Part shown: positions 42,274-50,668 of the stretch, one piece after another | Numbering within the stretch: the first letter of the stretch is position 1 | Layout of the letters: the number at the start of each line of letters is the position of its first letter | Assembly (NCBI GenBank): GCA_022826005.1 | Contig: JAJDVT010000086.1 | Coordinates: 29,768-93,767 of the forward strand | Length of the DNA: 64,000 nucleotides | Source: Gemmatimonadota bacterium | Lineage (GTDB): Bacteria; Gemmatimonadota; Gemmatimonadetes; Longimicrobiales; Gaopeijiaceae | Direction of reading: 5' to 3' | Made by a program: the position numbers and the translations under genes | Notes under the pieces: model-generated | Databases searched by the model: none | Told to the model about the DNA's origin: nothing | What the model saw: only the letters and a program-made list of their open reading frames with translations

Positions 42274-42424
42274 CCAGCCGGTGGACCCGTGTGCGCGGGG
42301 GATTCGCGCGGCCATTCCCTCTGTGGCGGATTGCTCCGCGGGCCCTGGAATGTCAGGTTGGGACCCTTGGGAGATGGCTGCAGCTTCGCCGAGCTGCTCC
42401 ACAGCCGGAGACAGGAGAACGATC

Positions 42425-43648
42425 GTGACCGGGATGAGCTTCGGACCGCCGACAGGGGGGGTCGCGACGGAGTCCGTGGACAACCGCCGGGTGCGTGCCG
42501 TCTGGCCCGCGAGGCCTGGGCATCCTGGCGGTCTGCTGGCGGTGCTGGTGGCCGCGCTCGGGGCGTGCGGAGCACCCGAGACCGCGCAACTGCCGGCCGA
42601 ATGGCACCCCGCACTCTCGACCTTCGCGGAGACCGTGGCCGCCGATGTGGAGAGCGACAGCGTCGGCGGCGTGACCGTGGCGCTGGCCCGCGACGGCGAG
42701 GTCCTGTGGTCGGAGGCGTTCGGCTGGGCCGATCCGGAGGCGGGGATCCCGGCTGCGCGCGAGACGATCTACCGGACCGGATCCATCTCCAAGTCGTTTA
42801 CTGCAGTGCTGATGGCGATCCTCGTCGACGAACGCGTCGTCTCGCTGGACCAGCGGCTGGAGTCGCTTGTTCCCGAAATCTCCGAACTGCAGGAGCGGCC
42901 GCCGGGGGCCAGTCCCGATCTGCGCCAGGTCGCCAGCCACACCGCCGGTTTCGGGCGGGAGCCCGGGCTCCGGGGAGCGGCCACCGGTCCCATCGAGACA
43001 TGGACGGAGCGCATCCTGCAGTCGATCCCGACCACGCGCTACCGGACGCCTCCCGGAACGGAATACGCCTATTCGAACATCGGCTTCGGCGTCCTCGGGT
43101 TCGCCATGGAGCGGGCTGCCGGGGAACCCTTCATGGACCAGGTCGCGGCGCGGATCTTTGCGCCGCTCGGCATGGAAAGCAGCACGTTCATCGTCGGCGA
43201 CGCGCTGCTCCCGATGCTTTCGAAGGGGCACGCCAACAACGCCGACGGGGACGTCAACACCGAGCGGCCCGCACAGGAGCACGACGGGCGCGGCTACAAG
43301 GTCCCCAACGGGGGCGTCTACTCCACGGTGGACGACCTGGCCGCCTTCGCGGCGGGGGTGATGGGACGGGGCGGCGCGTCGCTGCTGAGCGACGAAATGC
43401 GCGCGGAGGTGCTGAGCGTCCAGACCCCCGAGGATCCGGATTCCGGCTACGGCCTCGGCTTCTCGATCGCCACGGTGGACGGCCGCGTCTTCGCCGGCCA
43501 CGGCGGATCCGTGTCGGGGTACACCGCGCACCTCCTGTTCGAACCTGCCACCGGGCTCACCGCGGTGCTGCTGCGCAACTACAACCGGGGCCGCACGAAC
43601 CTGGGCCGCGCAGCGCGGGAACTGCTTGCGGGACTGCCGGTCGGCTGA
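42425..43648 (+). CDS. Beta-lactamase-family serine hydrolase (class C-like) lipoprotein
   Basis: Predicted envelope lipoprotein of 407 residues. GTG at 42425 has AGGAG 7 nt upstream and gives a signal-type helix GGLLAVLVAALGAC with the lipidated Cys48. The serine beta-lactamase/DD-peptidase motifs are present: SISK (Ser120, Lys123), YSN (215-217) and HGGSVSGY near the C-terminus. Members act as esterases, D-amino peptidases or carboxypeptidases; antibiotic resistance cannot be assumed. The D-aminoacylase-like gene farther along could act on related substrates. It converges with the outer-membrane barrel gene. Confidence 0.87.
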   Translation: MTGMSFGPPTGGVATESVDNRRVRAVWPARPGHPGGLLAVLVAALGACGAPETAQLPAEWHPALSTFAETVAADVESDSVGGVTVALARDGEVLWSEAFGWADPEAGIPAARETIYRTGSISKSFTAVLMAILVDERVVSLDQRLESLVPEISELQERPPGASPDLRQVASHTAGFGREPGLRGAATGPIETWTERILQSIPTTRYRTPPGTEYAYSNIGFGVLGFAMERAAGEPFMDQVAARIFAPLGMESSTFIVGDALLPMLSKGHANNADGDVNTERPAQEHDGRGYKVPNGGVYSTVDDLAAFAAGVMGRGGASLLSDEMRAEVLSVQTPEDPDSGYGLGFSIATVDGRVFAGHGGSVSGYTAHLLFEPATGLTAVLLRNYNRGRTNLGRAARELLAGLPVG

Positions 43649-43699
43649 CCGGGGTGGCGGGCGCGGGCCGCGGGAGATGCGGGCGGCCCGGCCCGTGCG

Positions 43700-44311
43700 C
43701 TACAGGATCCAGTCCGCCCCTACCCGAAGGATCAGCCCCCGATTCATGGCGGAGTTGTTCGCGTCATCCGAGAGGTTCAGGAGCCCGAACCCGTAGAGAG
43801 CCTCCACGACCATGTGAAAATCGGTCACGTCGAAGGACATTCCAGCACCCCCCGCCAAGCCGACGTCGAATCTGTTGAAGGGGTCGTTACCTTCAGCCCC
43901 ACACCTCGTGCTCTGCGATTGCCCCCGCGCCGCAACCGCCGCGGAACAGGTCACTCGGAGACCCATGGTGGGCCCGGCGAGCAGGTAGGGCCCCCCCAGC
44001 GCGACCTTCCCCAGCGCGGCGGCCTCGATGTACCCCAGCCTGTAGTTGAAGTTCAGCTCCTCGGGCAGATCGTCGGCGGTGAAGCCGGTGCCCCGCTCGG
44101 TGTATCCCGCCAGGAGGGCGAGCCCGATCCCGCCGCGCATGCGCGACGCGGTGATGCCAAAGTGGATCCCGGCGATCGAGGATGGCTGGATCCCCTCGTC
44201 ATCGGTTGCGAACTGGCTGAGGGTCATGCCGGCGCGTCCGCCGAGGGTGGTCTGGGCGGTCAGCGGGACTGCGCACAGAAGTGCGGCGAGAAATGCCAGG
44301 TGACGCTTCAT
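43700..44311 (-). CDS. Outer-membrane beta-barrel protein (PorT/OmpW-like)
   Basis: A 203-residue protein with a cleavable signal (KRHLAFLAALLCAVPLTAQ) and alternating strands typical of small eight-stranded barrels: TTLGGRAGMTLSQF, GGIGLALLAGYTERG, LNFNYRLGYIEAAAL, GPYLLAGPTMGLRV, MVVEALYGFGLLNL and a final strand ending VGADWIL. The C-terminal aromatic-then-Leu end fits BAM targeting only loosely. GGAG 6 nt before the ATG. The function is unknown; no ligand motif is visible. Divergent from the VOC gene. Confidence 0.82.
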   Translation of the reverse strand: MKRHLAFLAALLCAVPLTAQTTLGGRAGMTLSQFATDDEGIQPSSIAGIHFGITASRMRGGIGLALLAGYTERGTGFTADDLPEELNFNYRLGYIEAAALGKVALGGPYLLAGPTMGLRVTCSAAVAARGQSQSTRCGAEGNDPFNRFDVGLAGGAGMSFDVTDFHMVVEALYGFGLLNLSDDANNSAMNRGLILRVGADWIL

Positions 44312-44459
44312 CGAGTGCTCCAGGCCGCTGGTGTTCCGTGGCGGCAGGTGACTGCGGACGGGATTGCCGCGGGGCTACTGCCAACGATAATTCATGGGGC
44401 GCGCGGGGACCAGCGCCCGTTCCCAATCGAACCAAAGCGAGACACAAGGAGACGACAGA

Positions 44460-45278
44460 ATGTCCGACACCCCCCTGGGCCGTTTCTGCTGGAACGAGCT
44501 GATGACAACCGACCCGGCCGCCGCCCGTGACTTCTATGCCGGCATCACCGGCTGGGGCACGAGCATCTGGGACGGGGGCGAGAAGCCCTACGAGATGTGG
44601 ATGAACGGCGAAGTGCCGGTGGGCGGCCTGATGGATCTCCCGGCCCCGGATGTGCCTCCGTGCTGGCTGACCTACCTCTCCACGCCCGATCTGGACGAGA
44701 CGATGGAGAAGGTGAAGGCCGGCGGCGGGACCGTAATGAACGAGCTCGCGGTACCGCAGGTCGGACGGTTTGCGGTGATCGCGGACCCGCAGGGCGGGGT
44801 CATCTCGATCCTGGAGCCCGAGGGCGAGACCCCCGGCCACGACGATCCCCCGGCCCTTGCGGAGTTCTCGTGGCGCGAGCTGGCGACCACCGACGCCGAT
44901 GCCGCCTGGGCCTTCTATGCCGGAGTCTTCGGCTGGGAGGATGCGGGCCGGATGGACATGGGCGAGATGGGTCACTACCAGGTGTTTGGCAGGGGCGGGC
45001 AGCCGCTCGGCGGCATCTTCAACGGCCCGCCGGAGATGCGGGCGGTCGGCTGGCTGCTGTATGTGCGCGTTCCCGATGTGCACCAGGCGGCAGAGCGGGT
45101 CAGGGAGCTCGGCGGCAAGGTGCTCAACGGGCCCATGGAGGTGCCGGGTAACGACTACATCGCACAGTGCATGGATCCGCAGGGGATAGCGTTCGCGGTG
45201 CATCAGGCGGCGGAGACGGCTGCGGACGGACAGGCCGATGGTCCGCCCGCGGCAGCGGAGCCGGCAGCGGCGGGGTAG
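44460..45278 (+). CDS. VOC family protein with two glyoxalase-like domains
   Basis: A 272-residue protein made of two tandem vicinal-oxygen-chelate domains: the first from FCWNELMTTDPAAARDFYAG to about 125, the second from EFSWRELATTDADAAWAFYA to about 245. The similar starts mark an internal duplication. An Ala/Pro-rich tail follows. Such double VOC proteins are annotated as glyoxalase/bleomycin-resistance-like and often bind metal with conserved His/Glu pairs; the substrate is unknown. AAGGAG 8 nt before ATG 44460 fixes the start, rejecting an earlier in-frame ATG at 44394. Confidence 0.9.
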   Translation: MSDTPLGRFCWNELMTTDPAAARDFYAGITGWGTSIWDGGEKPYEMWMNGEVPVGGLMDLPAPDVPPCWLTYLSTPDLDETMEKVKAGGGTVMNELAVPQVGRFAVIADPQGGVISILEPEGETPGHDDPPALAEFSWRELATTDADAAWAFYAGVFGWEDAGRMDMGEMGHYQVFGRGGQPLGGIFNGPPEMRAVGWLLYVRVPDVHQAAERVRELGGKVLNGPMEVPGNDYIAQCMDPQGIAFAVHQAAETAADGQADGPPAAAEPAAAG

Positions 45279-45290
45279 GGGGGCGACGCG

Positions 45291-46943
45291 ATGTACCGCA
45301 GGGGTTGGCTGGCGTGGGCCGCGCTGGCTGTCTGGGGCACGGCCGGTTGCGGAGAGAGTGAGCCGGCCAGCCTCGCGATCATCGGGGGCATGGTCGTGGA
45401 CGGGGACGGGGGACCGCCCCGGGCCGCGACGGTGGTGATCTCCGGGAACGCGATCGTGACCGTGGGGGAGGGGGGGCGGGCGGCCCTGGACACGATCGAC
45501 GCCACCGGACTGGTCGTGGCCCCGGGCTTCATCGACGTGCACAGCCACACGCCGCCGGCGATCGCGCAGGAGTCCAGGCGCCTCAACGAGGGGGTGGTGC
45601 GGCAGGGAGTGACGACGGTGTTCGGGGGGCCCGACGGCGCCTTTGCACCGGCGCGGATGCGGACCCTGGCAGAGGCGTACTATTACCAGGGGATCGGCAC
45701 GAACGTCGCCTTCTACGTCGGCCACAACGGGATCCGCCGCGAGGTCATGGGGGACGACCAGCGGCGCCCGCCTACCGAGGGCGAGCTGGAGCTGATGCGG
45801 GCGCTCGTGCGGGAGGCGATGGAGCTGGGCGCATTCGGGCTCTCGAGCGGGCTGATGTACGAACCCGGGATGTTCTCCGACACGGAGGAGGTGATCGCGC
45901 TCGCACTGGAGGCCGCGGCGTACGGGGGCGTGTACGACTCGCACGTCCGCAACCCGGTGCACGACCTGGTCGAATCGGACCGGGAGCTGGTGCGAATCGC
46001 ACAGATCGCGCGGCTCCCGGGCAAGATCGGGCACCTGAAGGCGGTGGGCCTCCACAACGAGGGGGTGATCGAGGACATCGTCGAGCTCGTTGAGGTGGCC
46101 CGGGCGCAAGGCACCCGGATCGTGTCCGACCAGTATCCCTACGACGGGGCTGCGACTGCGAGCCTCACCGGGATCATCGTTGCGCCCCCGGGCCTGGGCG
46201 GGCTCGATGCCTTCCGCGGCATGAGGCGGCAGGGACGGACGGACGAGGGGATGGCAGAGCTGAGGGCGGCGCTCGCGGACCCCGGATCGCGCGCCCGGCT
46301 GAAGGAGGCCAGCGAGAACGGGGTCGATGGCGGCTTTGCCTGGCTGAAAGCAACCGGGTACACGAGCATGCGGATCACGAGTTCGGCGGACTACCCGGAG
46401 CTGGTCGGGGCCTACCTGTCCGAGATCGCCGAGGCGCGCGGCCAGGATCCCTTCGACGCCGTGGCCGAGCTGATCATCGGGTCGTCCCGGCCTGTCAGCC
46501 TCACGCTGGGCGCGATCAAGGAACACGATGTTCGGCGCCTCATGGTCCAGCCCTGGAACATGATCGCCAGCGACGGAGGCTACGCCGACGGCTCGGACGC
46601 GCCCACCGGACACCCGCGCAGTGCGGGCACCTTTCCCCGCCTGCTCGGACACTACGTCCGGGAGGAGGGCGTCCTCACGCTGGAAGAGGCCGTGCGCAAG
46701 ATCACGTCGCTGCCGGCCGACTTCCACGGCATCGCGGATCGCGGCCGCCTCGCGCCCGGCATGCGCGCCGACATCGCCATCTTCGACCCGGCGACGATCA
46801 TCGACCGGTCGGACTGGGACCATCCGCAGCGCTTCGCGGAGGGGGTGCTACACGTCCTCGTCAACGGGGTTGCCGTGCTCCGCGACGGCGAAATGACCGG
46901 GGAGGCCCCCGGCGAGGTGGTGCGGCTGCAGCCGGCCGGGTGA
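45291..46943 (+). CDS. D-aminoacylase-like amidohydrolase lipoprotein
   Basis: A 550-residue metal-dependent amidohydrolase, exported: the signal peptide ends WGTAGC with lipidated Cys20. PGFIDVHSH gives metal ligands His84 and His86. Other family marks are GLSSGLMYEPGMFSDTEEVIAL, cut here to the typical LSSGLxYxPG form, then SHVRN, GHLKAVG and a DGGYADGS segment holding the catalytic Asp, with the C-terminal LAPGMRADIAIFDP. This order fits N-acyl-D-amino-acid deacylases. It starts 12 bp after the VOC gene, so they are probably co-transcribed. Confidence 0.9.
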   Translation: MYRRGWLAWAALAVWGTAGCGESEPASLAIIGGMVVDGDGGPPRAATVVISGNAIVTVGEGGRAALDTIDATGLVVAPGFIDVHSHTPPAIAQESRRLNEGVVRQGVTTVFGGPDGAFAPARMRTLAEAYYYQGIGTNVAFYVGHNGIRREVMGDDQRRPPTEGELELMRALVREAMELGAFGLSSGLMYEPGMFSDTEEVIALALEAAAYGGVYDSHVRNPVHDLVESDRELVRIAQIARLPGKIGHLKAVGLHNEGVIEDIVELVEVARAQGTRIVSDQYPYDGAATASLTGIIVAPPGLGGLDAFRGMRRQGRTDEGMAELRAALADPGSRARLKEASENGVDGGFAWLKATGYTSMRITSSADYPELVGAYLSEIAEARGQDPFDAVAELIIGSSRPVSLTLGAIKEHDVRRLMVQPWNMIASDGGYADGSDAPTGHPRSAGTFPRLLGHYVREEGVLTLEEAVRKITSLPADFHGIADRGRLAPGMRADIAIFDPATIIDRSDWDHPQRFAEGVLHVLVNGVAVLRDGEMTGEAPGEVVRLQPAG

Positions 46944-46958
46944 AGTGAGCGGCCATAA

Positions 46959-46992
46959 TGTCAAGTCTACCTTACACAATGTAATGTCAACC
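46959..46992 (+). promoter_or_regulatory. 34-bp operator-like motif overlapping the GNAT start
   Basis: Starts TGTCAAGTCTACCTTACA and ends ATGTAATGTCAACC. The first 18 bases are a partial palindrome (12 of 18). It shares 22-23 of 34 positions with sites at 36558-36591 and 11554-11587. The ATG at 46984-46986 inside the motif is the likely start of the acetyltransferase, so a bound regulator would cover the start codon (inference). Confidence 0.5.
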
Positions 46993-47487
46993 ATACAATT
47001 CCGCCCCCTGAACCCCCGGGACTGGCCAGCGGTCGCGGAGATCTACCGGCAGGGGATCGAATCCGGCGATGCCACCTTCGAGACCGAGGTCCCCGATTGG
47101 CAGAGCTGGGATGCGGCGCGAAGTCCAGAGTGCCGCTTCGTGGCGGAAGCCGGTCGCGAGGTGATCGGGTTCGCTGCGCTGAGCCCGGTATCGGGGCGGT
47201 GCGTCTACGGCGGGGTACGCGAGGTGATGGTCTACATCGCGGAGAGCGCGCGCGGGCGGGGTGTGGGCGCAAGCCTGCTGCGCCAACTCGTCGAAGTGAC
47301 CGAAGCGCACGGGATCTGGACGCTCCAGGCAGGGATCTTCCCGGAGAACGCCGCCTCGATCCGGATCTTCGAGCGGGCCGGTTTCGAGATCCTGGGGACC
47401 CACCGGCGCCTTGGCCGCTTCCACGACGGCCGCTGGCGCGACGTGGTGTTCATGGAGCGGCGGAGCGAGGTCGCGGGCGTGGACTGA
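46984..47487 (+). CDS. GNAT N-acetyltransferase (phosphinothricin acetyltransferase-like)
   Basis: A 167-residue acyl-CoA-dependent N-acetyltransferase. It follows the PAT/YncA pattern: IQFRPLNPRDWPAVAEIY, GIESGDATFETEVP, the acetyl-CoA loop ARGRGVGASLLRQLVE (about 89-104) and NAASIRIFERAGFE. Such enzymes acetylate phosphinothricin, methionine sulfoximine or amino acids; the substrate here is open. ATG 46984 is set by alignment with the family; there is no Shine-Dalgarno sequence, and the start lies inside a repeated operator-like motif, so initiation may be leaderless. GTG 46945 is in frame but lacks support. It abuts the convergent aldolase gene. Confidence 0.85.
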   Translation: MSTIQFRPLNPRDWPAVAEIYRQGIESGDATFETEVPDWQSWDAARSPECRFVAEAGREVIGFAALSPVSGRCVYGGVREVMVYIAESARGRGVGASLLRQLVEVTEAHGIWTLQAGIFPENAASIRIFERAGFEILGTHRRLGRFHDGRWRDVVFMERRSEVAGVD

Positions 47488-48549
47488 CTACGCCACCTCG
47501 ATCCCCTCGTCCAGGAACACGTCCTGGATCAGGTTCAGCAGCTTGACCCCCTCCGCCATCGGGCGCTGGAAGGCCTTGCGCCCGGAGATCAGCCCCATCC
47601 CCCCGGCGCGTTTGTTGATCACCGCCGTGCGCGCCGCCTGCGCGAAGTCGTTGTCCCCGCTGGAGCCGCCCGAGTTGATCAGCCCGACGCGCCCCATGTA
47701 GCAGTTGGCCACCTGGTAGCGCGTCATCTCGACCGGGTGCGCGCCGGGGACCAGGTCGGAGTACACCTTGTCGTGAGTGCGCCCGAACCCGACCGCGCGG
47801 TAGCCGCCGTCCAGCTCGGCCTGCTTCTGCTTCACGATGTCCGCCTCGATCGTGACCCCGAGGTGGTTGGCCTGCCCCGTCAGGTCGGCCGCAGCGTGGT
47901 AGTTCTTCCCGCCGGTGTTGAATGCGGACTGCCGCAGATAGCACCACAGCACGGTCACCATGCCGAGCTCGTGGGCCATCTGGAAGGCTTCCGAAGCCTC
48001 CTGCAGCTGCCGCATCCCCTCTTCCGACCCGAAGTAGACCGTCGCGCCTACGGCCACGGCGCCCAGCTCCCACGCCTGCTGGACGCTCGCGAACATCACC
48101 TGGTCGTAGCGGTTGGGGTAGGTGAGCAGCTCGTTGTGGTTGAGCTTGACGAGGAAGGGGATCCGGTGGGCGTACCTGCGCGAGATGGACCCCAGCACGC
48201 CCAGCGTGGACGCGACCGCGTTGCACCCGCCCTCCAGCGCCAGCTCGACGATGTTGCCCGGGTCGAAGTAGATCGGGTTCGGGGCGAAGGACGCGCCCGC
48301 GGAGTGCTCGATCCCCTGGTCCACCGGGAGGATCGACACGTAGCCCGTGCCGGAGAGCCTCCCGTGCCCGAGGATCGACTGCATGCTGCGCAGGACCTGG
48401 GGACTGCGGTCCGTGCCGGAGACCACCCGGTCCACGAAGTCGGGGCCGGGGAGGTGGAGCTGGTCTCTGGGGAAGCCCCGGGCACGGTAGTTGAGAAGGT
48501 CTTCGGCCTCGGCGCCGAGGAGGTCGTGGATGCGGTCGGATGCGGGCAT
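47488..48549 (-). CDS. fbaB: Class I fructose-bisphosphate aldolase
   Basis: Cleaves fructose-1,6-bisphosphate into two triose phosphates, or catalyses the reverse in gluconeogenesis. It has 353 residues and resembles FbaB/DhnA-type class I aldolases, which use a Schiff-base lysine rather than zinc. Recognisable blocks are [46 protein letters not shown] and [14 protein letters not shown]. The length fits the family. The stop TAG directly abuts the stop of the convergent GNAT gene. The 244-bp gap upstream (48550-48793) lies between divergent genes and shows no clear signal except GGAGG before 48749. Confidence 0.94.
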   Translation of the reverse strand: MPASDRIHDLLGAEAEDLLNYRARGFPRDQLHLPGPDFVDRVVSGTDRSPQVLRSMQSILGHGRLSGTGYVSILPVDQGIEHSAGASFAPNPIYFDPGNIVELALEGGCNAVASTLGVLGSISRRYAHRIPFLVKLNHNELLTYPNRYDQVMFASVQQAWELGAVAVGATVYFGSEEGMRQLQEASEAFQMAHELGMVTVLWCYLRQSAFNTGGKNYHAAADLTGQANHLGVTIEADIVKQKQAELDGGYRAVGFGRTHDKVYSDLVPGAHPVEMTRYQVANCYMGRVGLINSGGSSGDNDFAQAARTAVINKRAGGMGLISGRKAFQRPMAEGVKLLNLIQDVFLDEGIEVA

Positions 48550-48793
48550 GGCGGTGTGGAGGGGGGTCGGTGATGGATGGTGGGTGATCGACGGTGGTGG
48601 CGGACGCAGGTGTGGCCGCCGTGCCGCCGGTGCCCGTTAGTGTGGACCTGCCAGCGTGCGGTGTCCAGTGCGGAAGGGGCTGCGTGGTCGAGAACCTTGG
48701 CCGAGATGGCAGGTGCGGAGTAGCTTCAGTAGGCATCCTGGAGGTCCAATGGATGGACGCGGGCGGGATCAACCGGCAACTCAGCGCAGAGCG

Positions 48794-50500
48794 ATGGCCA
48801 GAACCACTCTACTCGCCCCGCGGACCGTCAATTTCCAGGAATTGATTGGAAACGGTAGGGCGTATTTCGTCCCTGCGTATCAGCGCGACTATTCCTGGGG
48901 CCAGGAGCAGTGGGAGGACCTTTGGAACGACATCACTGAAATGCAGGACCTCCAGGATGGCCGTCACTACATGGGCGCGCTCGTCGTGGAGGCCCAGTCG
49001 GATCGCCGATTCGTAGTCATTGACGGACAGCAGCGTTTCGCGACACTCAGCGTTCTTACTCTGGCTGTGATCAAATCGCTCCAGGGATTGGCTGATGCGG
49101 GCGTCGACCGGGAAGAGAACATGGCTCGTGCCGGCGAACTGCGGAAGCGTTTCATCGGGGAGAAAGACCCGGCTTCGCTCGTCGAATCGAGTCGGCTCAA
49201 CCTCAATGACACCGACGACGGGTTTTATCAGGACTACCTCGTCCAGCTCAGGAAACCCCGAAATCCCCGTGGCCTGGTCCGTTCCAACAAGCGGCTGTGG
49301 CAGTGCTTCGAGTATTTCAGGAAGCAGATTCAGGGATTGGAATCCTCCAAACGAGACGGGACGGCGCTTGCCAGACTGATCTCGGAAAACGTCGCGCGGA
49401 GGCTGGTCTTCATTCTCATCACCGTGGACGATGCCCTGAACGCGTATACGGTGTTCGAGACCCTCAATGCTCGGGAGCTGGAGCTTACGACGACGGATCT
49501 TCTGAAGAATTACCTCTTTGCAAGAGCATCCAGTGCCGATCGACCATCGCTCCTTCGTCGTTGGCAGCGCATAGCTACGACCGTCGGTCAGGAGCACGTC
49601 CCGGACCTGCTCCGCTACCACATGCTCTGCGAAGAGCCCAAGGTGCGTAGTCGGCGCCTCTTCAAGCTCGTACGAGATCGGTATCGATCACCGAAGGAAG
49701 TGTACGACCTGCTGGAGGTTCTGGAATCACGCGCCGAAGTGTTTGCGGCGGTCAAGGATCCATCGCACGGCTACTGGGTGGAGACGCCCGAAGCCCGGCG
49801 CTACATCACTGAACTGAATGTGTTTCGCGTAACCCAGATGATGCCCTTGCTGTTTGTCGTTCGGGAGGAGTGGTCGGAGAGCGACTTCGTTCGGACCTTG
49901 AAACTCGTGTGCGCGTTGGCGTTCAGGTATACGGTCGTGAGCAGGCTGAATACGAATCCTCTCGAGGTTGCGTACCACCGCGCGAGCAAGGCGGTGAAAG
50001 ACGGTGCGGTCCGCGGTCCACGAGGATTGTTCGAGGTGCTCAAGCCGATCTACGTGCCCGATGAGCAGACAGCGACTGATTTCACTTTTCTTTCGATTCC
50101 GACGCGCGGTCCCGGAAAGCGCCTGGCAAAATACATCCTGGTGCGGCTGGAAGAAGATCGATCGGAAAAGCCTTCCGATCCCGAAACGGACCCGGGGACC
50201 ATCGAACATATTCTGCCTGAGAACGCTGGGGCGGATTGGGAAGACACATTCCCCACCGGGACCCAGGAAGCTGTCGTGAACCGGATTGGCAATCTCACGC
50301 TACTTGAAGCCAACCTGAACCGCGACGTGGGGAATGCGAGTTATCGGGAAAAGCTGGACGCCTACCGTCGAAGCCGCTACGCGCTGACGAAGGCGGTTTC
50401 GGAATTCGCGCCACAAGAGTGGACGCCAGCGATAGTCGACAAGCGTCAACGCCAACTGGCCGCTCGCGTCGTACACCTGTGGCGTTCGGATTTCGCGTAG
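48794..50500 (+). CDS. GmrSD-like protein (DUF262-DUF1524), type IV restriction-type nuclease
   Basis: Single-chain protein of 568 residues with a DUF262 N-terminal domain (AYFVPAYQRDYSW and the DGQQR motif at 77-81, a nucleotide-dependent ParB-like core) and a C-terminal DUF1524 HNH-type nuclease (IEHILPEN at 470-477, then IGNLTLL). Such enzymes restrict modified phage DNA. ATG 48794 fits the domain start; ATG 48749, with GGAGG 4 nt upstream, is a real alternative. Codon use is clearly less GC-rich than in neighbours, which suggests transfer. No methylase or other defence gene stands next to it. Confidence 0.85.
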   Translation: MARTTLLAPRTVNFQELIGNGRAYFVPAYQRDYSWGQEQWEDLWNDITEMQDLQDGRHYMGALVVEAQSDRRFVVIDGQQRFATLSVLTLAVIKSLQGLADAGVDREENMARAGELRKRFIGEKDPASLVESSRLNLNDTDDGFYQDYLVQLRKPRNPRGLVRSNKRLWQCFEYFRKQIQGLESSKRDGTALARLISENVARRLVFILITVDDALNAYTVFETLNARELELTTTDLLKNYLFARASSADRPSLLRRWQRIATTVGQEHVPDLLRYHMLCEEPKVRSRRLFKLVRDRYRSPKEVYDLLEVLESRAEVFAAVKDPSHGYWVETPEARRYITELNVFRVTQMMPLLFVVREEWSESDFVRTLKLVCALAFRYTVVSRLNTNPLEVAYHRASKAVKDGAVRGPRGLFEVLKPIYVPDEQTATDFTFLSIPTRGPGKRLAKYILVRLEEDRSEKPSDPETDPGTIEHILPENAGADWEDTFPTGTQEAVVNRIGNLTLLEANLNRDVGNASYREKLDAYRRSRYALTKAVSEFAPQEWTPAIVDKRQRQLAARVVHLWRSDFA

Positions 50501-50555
50501 GTGGCGAGCAGCCCGCCTCCCCAATCCGATGACTGAGTTCCACCACCCGACGCTT

Positions 50556-50574
50556 GCTCGGCTTGTTGCCGAGC
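50556..50574 (+). terminator. Hairpin after the GmrSD-like gene
   Basis: GCTCGGC-TTGTT-GCCGAGC makes a perfect 7-bp stem 55 bp after the stop codon. A T-run is missing, so a rho-independent terminator is possible but weak. The remaining gap up to 50668 carries GAGGGG, the ribosome binding site of the next gene. Confidence 0.4.
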
Positions 50575-50668
50575 CCGGCCTGAGCGCTCACTTTCGCTGG
50601 CGTAGCCGGGGCCTGTCCGGCCGCAGGGACGGACTCCGCCGACGCCCGAGCCGATCGAGGGGACGACG

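Noticed and set aside
42425..43648. Calling the serine hydrolase an antibiotic-resistance beta-lactamase
   Set aside because: The motifs only show family membership; most such lipoproteins are esterases or D-peptidases.
43649..43699. GC-rich inverted repeat between convergent genes as a bidirectional terminator
   Set aside because: The best stem has a bulge and an 18-base loop with no T-run; too weak to list.
48550..50668. A defence island around the GmrSD-like gene
   Set aside because: Neighbours are an aldolase and a secreted Ig/LVIVD protein; no second defence gene, integrase or attachment site is visible.
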